Virus record (IMG/VR): IMGVR_UViG_3300030233_000116
Span: 1 to 59,697 of that record
Reading direction: 5' to 3' (one strand)
From: a virus
DNA: 59,697 nt
This document shows positions 16,801-28,800 of the stretch, in pieces. The notes below the pieces were generated by a model. It was not told the origin of the DNA. It saw only the letters and a list, made by a program, of their open reading frames with translations, and did not search any database. Each line of letters opens with the position of its first letter. Within the stretch, counting starts at the first letter, position 1. The position numbers were made by a program, and so were the translations under genes.

Positions 16801-19800
16801 ACCCCCATCACCTCCGGGCCAAGCGCGGAAAACCCGCGATCCGGGTTACCAACGGTCCGTTGGCCGGATGTTTCGCCCTTGGCCTTTTCGACCATGGCAT
16901 TGACTTCCGGCTCGGAGATGGCCGCCATGATGCGTTCAAGGGCTTTATCGCCTTCAGGCGTGAGGGTGCGGGCGTAGAGAATCGAATCGCTCTGCGGGTT
17001 GAAGCGCTGGCTCAGTGGAATGACGTTGCCTTTGTCGTCGTAGGTTACAGGGTCGGCGGATTTTACCGCATTGGGGTCTGTGATACCGATCTCATGGCCG
17101 ACCTGTTCGGTTCCATAGGCGAGGTTAAACTTAAATGTTTGGTAGTCATCTTGCAAAGAAGCAAAATCCTGACCCAACAACATTTTGAGTAACTGACCAT
17201 CCACGGACCCCGCGTATCGTTCGATAGTCTCTCTGGTAATGGGGAGCCCCATGATCGTGCGGTTAGTCAGCCAACGAATGTCTTCCTCGGTTAAATTGGT
17301 TTGATCAAATACCTTTCCGGGCCGAATCCACGCATCAATGACTTGTGGCGTAGAACCTCTTTCAATTCTGGTCTGCGTCACAGGATCATAGAGCGCCAGC
17401 GTATCGTTAAAATCCTTCGGTTTACCCCGATACCGTTGTAAAAACCGCTCCGCTCCTTCTCTTGTGTCAGCAAACCAAACAACTCCCTTTTCTGCGTCAT
17501 CGGAAAGGAGGTTGAGGTTGAAGCGCTTAAATCCGCCGTTCAAAGTGCCGTGGTAGCCTTTGATTGTGTAACCAGCCGCTCGCGCCGCCTCATCCACCAT
17601 CCGCTGTGCGGTCTCCATGTCGCCACGCTCGACCGCTGCGAGATACTCGGCGTCCTCATCTGTGATGGTGCGGGTGCCAATCCAGTGCTTTTCGATGTAA
17701 TCATCGACAGCATTGTCGATGCTCTTGGGCGTGTATTTCGCACGCATCTCGATCACCTTGTCAATTTCCCTGTTTTGCTGCCTGATGTTATCGATGCTCT
17801 CAAAGTCAGTGTTCGGCTCGTAAAGCTCCTGATCCTCTTTTGAGAGCGCGTTGTATTCATCCAGCTCCTCTTGCATCATCTCGATGTCAGATTCGTTTTC
17901 ACGCTGGATTTTTCGAAGCTCCTTCAAGGAGTAATTATCAGGATGCAGAAGCTCGATGACGTCGTCGCCGGATCCCGTGTCGCCTTCGGCAACAGCCAGA
18001 ATTTCATCCTGAATAGCTTTTGGGCTGGCCTCGATCTTGCGGGTAGCGAGCGGAGTTCGATCATGCTCGATTTCCAACCCCTCTTCAATAGCCGCATCTT
18101 TCAATGCCTTGAGTTGAGTGCGGTTGGGAGCGCCTTGGTAATAAACCGTTTTGCCGTCCTTATAATCTTTCGCAATGCGAACGTATCCCAACGCCCCAGG
18201 ATTGCCCAAAATCAACCCATAACCATCACTGAAAAAGTGATGATGCTCACCCGTATCGACAAACCTTCCATCTGGAGACTGCCAGCCGGCAACCAATTTC
18301 CCTATGCCAACAGTCGGCTTCATTGCCTCAAAGCGTTCCCGAAAAACCTCTTTATTCTTCGCGGCTGTTGCAGCGTCGAAAGCGCCGTATTGCGGGGAGA
18401 TCGACCGGCTCCCAATCGCAAGCGTATCGGCTTCAGAAAAACCGCCATCACGAAGGCCGCGCAAAAATTCACCCTTTAGCCTCTTGTCCTCGGCTTCCAT
18501 TCTTTCTTCCGGTCGTGTCATAACCTCCGCCGCAAGAGCCTGCAGGTTTTTGCGCGCTGACTTCAAATCACCATAGAAAGCCTCATACATCCGCATTACT
18601 TGGGCGCGAACCTCATTCCAGGCTTTCGTCTGGTCTGCATTGAGGTTGCTGTCGGGTTGATTTTCTTCGATCTCAGTAAGACTGAGCCCGCCAACCTCGG
18701 CGAATTCTTTACTATCAAGCGCTTTTTCGACTTGTTTCCAAATGGCGTGCCCTTGAGTGGATTTAGGCCAGTCGTCAGGATCTTGAATGTCAGAATCCAA
18801 AATGCGCTTTATTGAGCGATACCGGCTTTTCTGATCTTTGGAGAGATTGGCGTTTTCAATCAGCGCCGCCATTGCTCCAAACATGGATTTGCCCTCCATC
18901 GCCGCCTCTATCTCCATTTCAATAGAGCGGGCGCCAAGCGCACCGGAGATAGGTGCCACCTCATCCGCCAACGCCCGCAAATCCTCCAAAGCTGACCGCC
19001 GTTTCCCCTCCCATTCCCGTTCCGACGCCCGAATTTCCTCCAAGGCTGCTTCACGCACGCGCTCCCGTTCTTCCCCGCTGAGATCATCAATCGTCGTCTC
19101 GGGATTCGCCCATTCCGGCCAGGCGTCCGGCACGTCGTCGACGTATTGCCGCCAGTCGAGTTCGGGCAGCGGACGGGCATCCATCGATGCCTCATCGCCC
19201 AGTCGATCATTGATAGCAAAAGCGCGGCGCCGGCTGTCGCCCTGCAAATCCTCAATCTCGCCGATTCGCCGCCACAAAACATCTTCGGTTTCCTGCGAAA
19301 GTTCTGGGGAAATCGCTCGAGCACCCAATGCGGCCCGAGCATCAATTCCTTGGCCTTCCAGGCGGGATCGGAGCACGCCCAATGCATTGCTCAGGATCTT
19401 CGAAACGTACTGCGGGGAAACCTCCAGTTCGCGCGCGGTCTCCGCTGCGGTCTTACCGGAAAGCAGATTCTCCACCATGGCGCGCGGTCGGTCCGGAAGT
19501 TTCTGGACAGCAGCCCGGAGAATCCCGCGGATGTCCCCTTGAGCGGCCGTCTCGCGAACGTTCTCATCCTCGCCGATGACTTCCGCCAGGGTTTCGCCGT
19601 CATCAGTGATCGGTTCGTCCAGACTGGCGGACATCCGCGGACGTCGGGATTGCCTGCGGTATTCGGAATTGAGAGCGTTGGAGATGGTCCGATTTGCATA
19701 GGCCGCAAACGGGCCGGACTCGGGGTTGTAACCTTCCGCCGCTTTCACCAACGCCAGGCGAGCGCTTTGAAGAATGTCGTCATATTCACCGAGGTTGCGG

Positions 19801-22800
19801 TAACGGTTCGCCCACCAGCCAGCCAGCCTGAGGTTGTCAGTAACGAGGTTTTGCACCTCTGCCGTACGATCGGAAAGGTCGAGGGTGAGTTGGTCGGGAT
19901 CGATTGTGCGCGCCCCCATCGCTTGCTCTTCTGCCCCCGCTGTTTCCTCCGGCCCCTGAAGATCGCGTTCCAACTGTAAAAACTCTGCCTGCTTGGCCGC
20001 GTATTCCTCTTCCTTCGGCCATTGCTGTTCGGATGCTTGTTGCAGAGGTGTGATTTGCTCTTGCTGCTTCTCAATGCGCGCACGAATCGAATTCACCTTT
20101 GCCTCGCCAGCACGCGCAGAACGCACGACTGAGTTGAGCAACCCTTCAGCCGTTTTAGGGGACCCATTATCCCACATCTCACCCGATGGCGTCTTGATTT
20201 CAGCCTCAAAAGTCACTCGCAACTCCTCAAACGATGCCAAGGCGCCGCGAGCAACCAGGGTGACAGGCACCTCATTTATGCGAAAGCTGATCTCTGCGGT
20301 ATTGTCTGCATTTGCAATCTGGACCGCCTTTTTGCGAAGCTGGTCCATGATATTGCCAAGCGCCTCGACGGCTTCCTTTCGATCCGTGAATACACCGTTT
20401 TCGCCGAAATCGTAAGTAACCGAGTCGCCCTCGAACTGAGCCGACATCTTATCCGAAATGGCTTCATACTGTTTCGCCAGCGCCGTATCCGAGCGGATAG
20501 AGGATTCCAAGTACCATAACCTTTTGCGAGACTCCGCAACCTCATTCAAAAATCCGCGCCGTTCGCCATCCAGCTCGGCGATCTCGCCTTCCAGGTCTGC
20601 CAAGCGCAAAACCCTGGTATCGCCGGAAAGCTGGGCGACCTGCTGGCGCATATTCATCACCACCTCGGACGCCGCATCGTCAAACTCGCGGCCTGAGACG
20701 TTGCCCTTCAATACCTGATGCACGAACGCCTGTTTGGCGGCCATCATATCGTAGATGGCAACGTCCATCGTGCTCTCCACGCCATAACGGATGTTGCGAA
20801 CCGCGAAATCGCTATCGTAATCCGGATTCGCCGAACCATCCTTCAGCTTGGCGCGCGTGAAGATATTCCCCTGCCGGATGATTCGACCATCGCGTTGCTC
20901 AAGCATGGCTGGCGTCATTGAGCGCGGCGGATCAAGATGATGTGCCGCCACCAACCGCTCCTGCATGTTCACTCCGACCCCGAGCTTTTCCGTGGATCCA
21001 AGTATCACCCGGACTTCGCCGCTGTTCACCTTCTCAAACAATGCTTCCCGGCGTTTGTCAGTATTGTGCTCGTGGATGATGGCGATTTGGTTTTCCGGGA
21101 TTCCTCGCTTGATGAGCTTGTCCCGAATGTCGCGATATAGATTGAATCCGCCGCCTGAAAATTCGGCATCCTCATCTGGACCTTCTTTTTCCTGCTTGTC
21201 GGGGTCGGTCTCACCGTCGGCTTCTTCCTCAATCGAAAGCGAGCCGCCAACAAAGGCATCAAGCGTATTAGTGTTGATCGGCCGAAACCGATCCAAGAAC
21301 ACGACCTGCGCGCCCCTCCGATATTCGTTCTCCTGATGAATCTTCGCAATTTCCTCAACCGCGCGATTAACCTTCGACCCTGGTTCATCCAGAGCATCCT
21401 GCCGCACGAGCCGCGGATCTACAGACGCCGCCATCCCAACCTGCATCGTTACGATTGGGACCGCGCGGGCAGCCTCTTTCTCATCGCTGCTACCGCTCTT
21501 CATCACCCGCTCAAACTCCGCGCCAATCTCCATGATCCAATCATTAATGCGGGACACCGCGGGAGTCTGGGGAACGACCTGTAAATCCGGCAGGTTGCGA
21601 CCATCAGAATTTCGCATCTTGGGAACCTTCAGCCCAAGTTCTTCATTCCCCATCTTCACGTCGAATCCTGAGCGGATCATGGCGACCAACTCGGCGCCGT
21701 TGGTGAATCGATTAAAGCGACTCACACGCTTCCATGCGCCCGACCAAGTGCGCTCCAGCTTCGTGTTTAATCGTCCGAAGGTGTGAGCAAATTCATCGAA
21801 AGTGTTAATACCAAAATCTTCCAGCACCGATGGCGTGGCCAGTTTCAACATGATGTATGCTTCGGCCACACTATTGGTAATCGGGGTCCCGGTGGCCAGG
21901 ATCACATTGCGCCCATTGTTGCGGTCCTGAATGTATTTCGTCTTCATCTCCAGACCCATCGCGCGTTGGCTTTCGTCGTTCGGAATGCCCTTGATGCGCT
22001 GCATGTTGGTGATGATCGACGCCTTCTTGTAAGCGTGCGCCTCATCAATGAAAAGGGCGTCTACGCCGGTCGATTCAAAGTCGATCACGTCATCCCCTCG
22101 CTTTTCGAGACCGTCCATCATCCGGCGAAGCTTGCCTTCCATCCGCTTTTTCGCCTTTTGCAACTGCTTGGTGGTCGGCGAATCTTTCCCCTCACTCAAG
22201 CGCATGCGATTGATGGCCTCGCTCAATTCCGCAAGCTTATCGCTGAAAAAGCGCCGAATGGTTTCCTTCGATGGCAAAATCCGATCGAACTGCGGTTGCG
22301 TGACGATCACCATGTCGTAATCGCCCGTGGCAATCTGCGAGATAAACCGAGCGCGACTCTTGGCGTTGAACGTTTTTTCCGTGGCGACCAAAACCTTTGC
22401 TGCCGGGTAAGCCTGCATGACGGATGCCGCAAACTGGCCGATGGTCGCCTTTTGCACCACGATCATTGGCTTTCGCGCCAAGCCGAGCCGCTTCATTTCC
22501 ATCGCTGCGACGATTTGCGAGAATGTTTTGCCAGAACCAACCCCATGCGCCATGACCGCCTTACCCTCCTGCAAAATTCGGGCAATCGCGGATCGGCGAT
22601 GCCCATTCATCCAGACGACATTAGAAAGCCCTGGAATATTGTGGCGCGATTGATCGCCGTCCCTCACCAGATAGTCGCCACTGTAAACAGGGGCGACCAC
22701 GCTGTTCATGACGTCGTTATATTCCTGCTCGACCACTTCTTGCACGGACACCCCCTCGACCTGAACGGCAGTGGTCTTGATCCAACTTTCGAAACGCCGC

Positions 22801-25800
22801 TCCATGTCGGCCATCTTCGCTTTCGCGGCCTGCGTGGCAGGAAAATCCGTCTCTGTCTTCGTTTTGCCGCCGCCAAGACTGACAGTGGTCGTGATTTGTG
22901 GCGAAGTGCCCTTCAACGCATGGGTGAGAAGTTCCGCCCCGCTCAGTTTTCCGCTTTTCCAATCGACGGAATTTCCGCTGGCTAGCGGATTGCTCACAGT
23001 CACAACGTGCGTGTTGGCAGCCGCCACGTAGGAAACCTTAGTTTTGGAGCCGAGGAGATCGGTTGCAAACGCGGAAAGGACGCGCTCAGGAATCCAGCGT
23101 GACGCCAGGGAAAAGTAAATATCCTTTAATGGGACCGTCGGAGGAATCACCCCCTCCAACGCAGCAATATTCGCCCGGTATCGAGAATCTGTTTCCGCCG
23201 CCGCACGAGCGGCCCGAAGACGTTTGCGAACATTTGAACTGAGGTATCGCTCGGCGATTTCCAAACGTCCCGTTGCGGGATCGAGATAGGCGCGCCCGGT
23301 TTCGACAATGCGGTCTTCCGCTTCGCGTTTCGAAATTCCCAGCATATTGGCCACGGAATCAGCATCGACTGATCCCTCAAAGGCCATCAAGATGTTGATG
23401 GCATCGTTGATATTCTCCGCTTTCTCCGGCTTCGAGACCGGTTCCCGGACTCGTTTCGAGAAAATATCCGCCTTGCGCCACGCTTTTTTGACCTTCTTCG
23501 TTCGCTGGTCATAGCGGTCAAACTCTTCTTCGAGCGATTGAAGCAGCGGATATTCCGGATCGTCCTCGAGGAATGCCGCTTTTTCGAGGTGCCGATATTT
23601 CTTTGTAAGGGTGCCGTTGCGCGCGATGAAGCGGTCATAAGCCGCGTTGAGCCGTCGACGCATGGCGTCTAAATCGGCGATGGAAATATCCTGATCGACT
23701 TCACCCGCGATCAGCTCGCGGGCCGCGTCCCGAACCATCATCCAATCATCGGCAATCACCTCCCGATCGCGCCGTTCCTTGTCGGTGATTGGCTCGGTAT
23801 GTTTGTCGCCGTAGTTCTTTTGCGTCAGCCAACTCGCTGGCTCCAATCGACCTTCAACGACTTGAAAAAACTGGCCATCCTTTTGGACGTAACTTCCAGG
23901 CTTGTCGCCGGACGCCGCAACCTGGCTTCGCTGCACCGGCCGGGCGTCGCCTCGCTTAAAAATGTCTTTCGGGAATCGCTCGACGACCGCCGTCAACTCT
24001 GCCCCCGTGTCCTGCCCCGGCTTTGCCACCAAGGCATAATCGCCAGCGGAATACATGGTGCCTTCGAGGGAGTGGCGCCCAAGCGCCATCTCCGGGTTGG
24101 CCGCATAGTATTCGTTGACGAAAATGTCCGCCATCTGCCCTTCGACCTCGGCCTCCCCGACTTTATCCCGGCTGATCCACGAAGCGCCCTCAAACGGTTT
24201 TCCGTCTTTCTTGCGCATCACGATAATGTCCGTGGTGACTTCTGTGCCTGCATTGGCCGCAAATGCGTTGTTTGGCAGCCGGACGGCCCCCACGAGATCG
24301 GCTTTTTCCGCCAGCAACCGACGCACCTTAGCATCGCTCTTGTCCATCGTGCCGTCAGAGGTGATGAAGATCACCAACCCCCCAGGTCGCGTCATGTCCA
24401 GGCCGCGGGCAAAAAAGTAGTCGTGAATGAGCAAGTCGGGGTAATCCTTCGCACCTGGCACCCGGTAGTCACCAAAAGGCACATTTGAAACCACAAGATC
24501 CATGGAAGCCGGAGGGATCGCCGCCCGCTCAAACCCAGTGACTTGAACCTCGGCTTGCGGGTAGAGCTTCGCAAAGATGCGGCCCGAAAGGTTGTCCAGC
24601 TCAACACCAGTCAATGCGCTTTGCTCGGCGATAGACTCAGGCATGCGCCCGAAGAAATGACCGACACCACCGGCCGGTTCAAGCACATCACCCCCACGGA
24701 AGCCCAACCGCTCCGCAATCGACCAGACACCATCAATGACGCGCGGATCGGTGAAGTGCGCGTTGAGTGTGGACGCCGCTGCAGACTCGTATTCTTCCTC
24801 CGAAAGCAATTCGCGAAGCCGAGCGTTCTGCTTTGCGTAGGCAGGTTTTTTCTCGTTGAAATACTCTCCAGCCCACCCCCATCCGGTGTATCTGGCAAGA
24901 ATGTCCTTTTCCGCTGGCCCCGGATTACGATTCTCGGATTCCAAGCGCCGAAGCAATTCGATTGCCTCAATATTGGCGTCGAGCTTGGCCGCATTGCCTC
25001 GAGGTGCAATTTGCACCCCGGCAGGAATCCGGTGATTACGATCGGCTGGCTTTAACTCAGCCGATCGGTCGGGTCTTCCGGTTCCTTGAGGCGGCGCTGA
25101 ATCTCCTCGCTCGCCATCTTTCTCAACTCCTTCTCGCTGGCCGCCGGGAATTGTGTTCGGAAGAACTCTACCAGTTTTTGCATTGGCGTTTTGTCCTTCT
25201 TCATTTGATTTGATATTACTCTCTGCTGTTGCAAAAGTAAACAGATCCTCTTGGACTGCCGCGGGAGCCTTGCGCAACTCCTGCTTGATTTTGGCCCGAA
25301 CCTTTGGCTTCGAAGCCTTTACTGCGGGTGGAAGTGTCTCCACCCAGTCGAACATGTCGGGCGTATTCGGATCTAGCCGCCGGGCGCCAAGGCTCTGAAC
25401 TTGGCCCGTGCCTCGGCTTCGACTTCCGCCGCGCGGGGATTCTGGTTTCCGAACCGCAGTTTCCCGATCGCCCGCTCGACCGCCGCTTCCTCGGCCGGGT
25501 CGATTTTCGGGGGTTCCCAATAATTCCCTTGGCTTTTCTGGTTGTTTGGCTCGCTCATCTACCAGATTATACGTCGCGCGGTCTTTAACATCAACCGATT
25601 CCCCGTCCTTTTGCGCAACCAATTTGGGGCCTTCGGTATTGTCGTAGAGCGCGCCTGTATCAGCCAATGCCAACAGGTTTTTGGCTCCGGCATTAAAGCT
25701 GGAATGCGCGGTGAAAAGCGCCTCATACGGCACCCATCGCCCCTTGCCTTTTGCTCGCAAAACAGCTCGCGTGATGGATTCGGCGGGATCAATCGTGACC

Positions 25801-28800
25801 CCTAGGAACTCAACGGCAAACCCGGCATTCTGCCACTGCTTGATCTTGCTGGCGGACTTTTCAAAGTTCGCCATCGTGCCATCGAAGATGATGTTATATC
25901 GCTCCCGGCGATTCTTATCGACCAATTTCAGTTCGAGCTTTTTCGCAATCCAACTCGATTCTTCATGCACCACGGCGGCCGCCCGGCTGTCTCCGGCTTG
26001 CACGATACGGTCATACTCCGGAATCAACTCCTTGATCTCATCGGCATTGATCTCGACTGGCTGTTGCTTAAATGGAGTCTTGCCCGCTTTGATGCGCGCC
26101 TTGAGCGTAGTGGTTTTCCCAGCGCCACCCCCGCCACCCATGGCCAGAACAACAGGCTTTTGCCCTTCCGGCACCGGCTTCCCACGGCTGATGAAATATT
26201 GGATGACGGCCTCGCGGAATTCATTCCGACTCACTTTTCCCTCGGGAAGCAGACCGGCAGCAACCAAGGGATGCTCGGCATCAACTTCAGCCTCATTGAG
26301 ATCCAAGGTCTCCTGCAACAGGGGGGCGCCGTCCTGCAGCGTGCGCGGCGGAACAGGCAACCCATTTTCAAACTCCCATCCTTCAGACTCGGGAAACGCC
26401 TCGCGGATCCGTGGATCCACAGGACCGGCCAATCGCCGGGTGGCCAGCGTGTGAACAGCCCTCGTGAACAACGCACCAGCATATTGCGAATCTTCCACCA
26501 CCGACCGGAGCAACCCTTCCAGCGCCCTCACCCCATTAACAGACCCCAAAGCCCGTCCGATCCGCTCGACCATCTCAGGCACCTCGCCCTCGAACAAATC
26601 TTGCTGGCCGATGAACTCCTGGAAGGAACCCTTCCCGCCGTCCCGCTTCCATCGCACATATTGCGACACCGCAGGAGCAATCGCCGAATCGATGAAGTCA
26701 GGTTGCGTCTCTCGGATTTGCGCCAGCAGTCCGGATTGGCGAACGAGTCCCTTCGTGAAATTCACCAGCCCGGAATCCTGCGCGTCCTCGATCAGTTGCG
26801 TGAGCGTGATCCCGCGCCCGGCCTGGCGACCTTCCGCGGTATCAGCACCGAGCACATAGGCGAGCATCGCCCGCCGGACATCCTCGTAAAGGTCCGGTGT
26901 GGCCGATCCGTCCCGGGTAAGCCGGTTGCGCAGACCCATGGAGTCAATCACCTCCAGAATCGCTTCCCCGCTCGGACCGTCCTCGAGGAAATTGCCGTCC
27001 TCATCGAACTCGATGGCTGCCAGCACGCCGGGATTCTGCCGGAGCACCCCGGCCCGCTTGATGGCCTCTTCCGGCCGGCTCATCTCATCGGGATTCGCAT
27101 CCCGAACATAGGCCAGCAGTGGATCGGGCTCGGATGCGTAATCGCCGAAATCGACGATTTCAGCGCCCAAAGCCGGCATTTCCATCGCTTCAGCCTGTTG
27201 CGCGGCATCCTCCATGCCGAGGTGTCGGAGGTATCGAGCCACGAACGAGCGCTGCGCGCTCCGGGCCGCAGGCGTGCCGGCCGCACCGTAGATGACGCCC
27301 AACGCCGCCTCGCGACCGTGCCCGGACCGAATGACATCCTTCCCGCCCTCCGAAGTGACCACGATCGGGCCATGCTCGATGCTGGTGGCCGGTATTGATT
27401 TCTCAGGCTTCCACCGCTGGGCGAGATCGAGAATTTGCGCCCGGGATTGCACTCGGTCGCGTTCGCGGGGTTGGTATTTAGTCCCCTTGGAATTTTTGAC
27501 GGTCGCCAGGTCGATCGGCTTCAAGCGAAGCTTCACCTTCTTCGTCCTCGCACTGTTCTCGCTCCAATAGGTGCCGTCCTTTGCCACAGTCCCGAGCGGC
27601 TGGAACGCGGGGGCGGAATCTTCCGCGCCCCGCTGTTCGCTTACTTCCGTTTCCCGCCGCATCCCTTCTTTTTGTGACCTTTGCCTTTCATTGGACTCAC
27701 CTCCTTTCTGAGTGGTGGCAGGATCGGGATTCGAACCCGAGTCTTCAGGGTATGGGCCTGACGTGGTGACCTCTCCACCATCCTGCGTCAAAATTTCTTC
27801 CATCCGGGCGATCATCGCCTGGATCTCCGGCACATCCCCCGCAGCCCGGAGCGATGCAATCACGCTCTCGATCCATCGGTTGATCGCCTCGATGATCCGG
27901 CGGAACCCGGTCTCAGTGATCTCGCCGTCGGCACGCGCCTGCACCAACTGCCGCTTGAACTCGCCCAAAAGGTTCTCAAGCGGCATGCGAACATTGTTCA
28001 CCTGGAGATCGCCCCTGGCCGCCATGTCGAGAAGCGCAAGCGCTTTCTCCTGCATGGTCTCACCGGGAATCGCCTCGATCGCGGCATCAATGTCGGCCTG
28101 CAATCGGTCGCCAGCGAAGTAACTTGCCGCCGAATTGACCAATGCACGTGACACTTTCGCGCCATTGGCACCATTGATGGCCTGCCGGATGCCGCCCGAC
28201 TCTTTTGCACGCTTCCCGGCAACGAAATCCTCAAACGAGCCTTCCCGCCCGCCGCTTTCCCATTCCTCGCGAAAAGCAACCTGTTCGGCCGCATGAGCGA
28301 TCTCCTCGCTCACCACACCCTCGAACCACTGGTCTGCGGCATCCTCACCCAATGCCTGAGCCACAATCCCGCGTTGCCGATCGATTTGCCCCTCATCGAC
28401 ATGAATCCGGGGGCCGTCCTCTCCAAAGGCCACGCCCATGGCATTGCCTGCACCGCCAGGAACGGGCCCCTCGACGACCTGAACGCCCGCGCTCAGTCGA
28501 TTCCGAGAATTGATGTCGGCAACCGCTTCTGTAACGCGCGATAGTCGGCCAGCAGGCGTTCGAATGTCGGCTCCGGATCGCCCTCGGCGAAAGGTCGCGG
28601 TCCCATCGGTAGCCGATCCAGCAGCGACGGATCCCGAATCCGCTCGAGATCCTGGATCCGATTGCGAAGCTCCTGCACCGCTTGCCACCGATCCGGGTGC
28701 GCTCGCAGCTTCTCCGCGCTCATTTGACTGACTTCCATCAGCATCACCATACGCATCTTCCGCCATCCGGTAAACCCCGCGGACCATTCCGATATTCTGC

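Noticed and set aside
27607-27633. Intrinsic terminator inside the giant gene
   Set aside because: The stem is strong but no U-tract follows, and all downstream giant-gene and late genes would be cut off from their promoter.
28285-28330. Active zinc metallopeptidase in the giant protein
   Set aside because: EEIAHAAEQV lacks the first His of HExxH, so catalysis is not supported; at most a degenerate zincin-like region.
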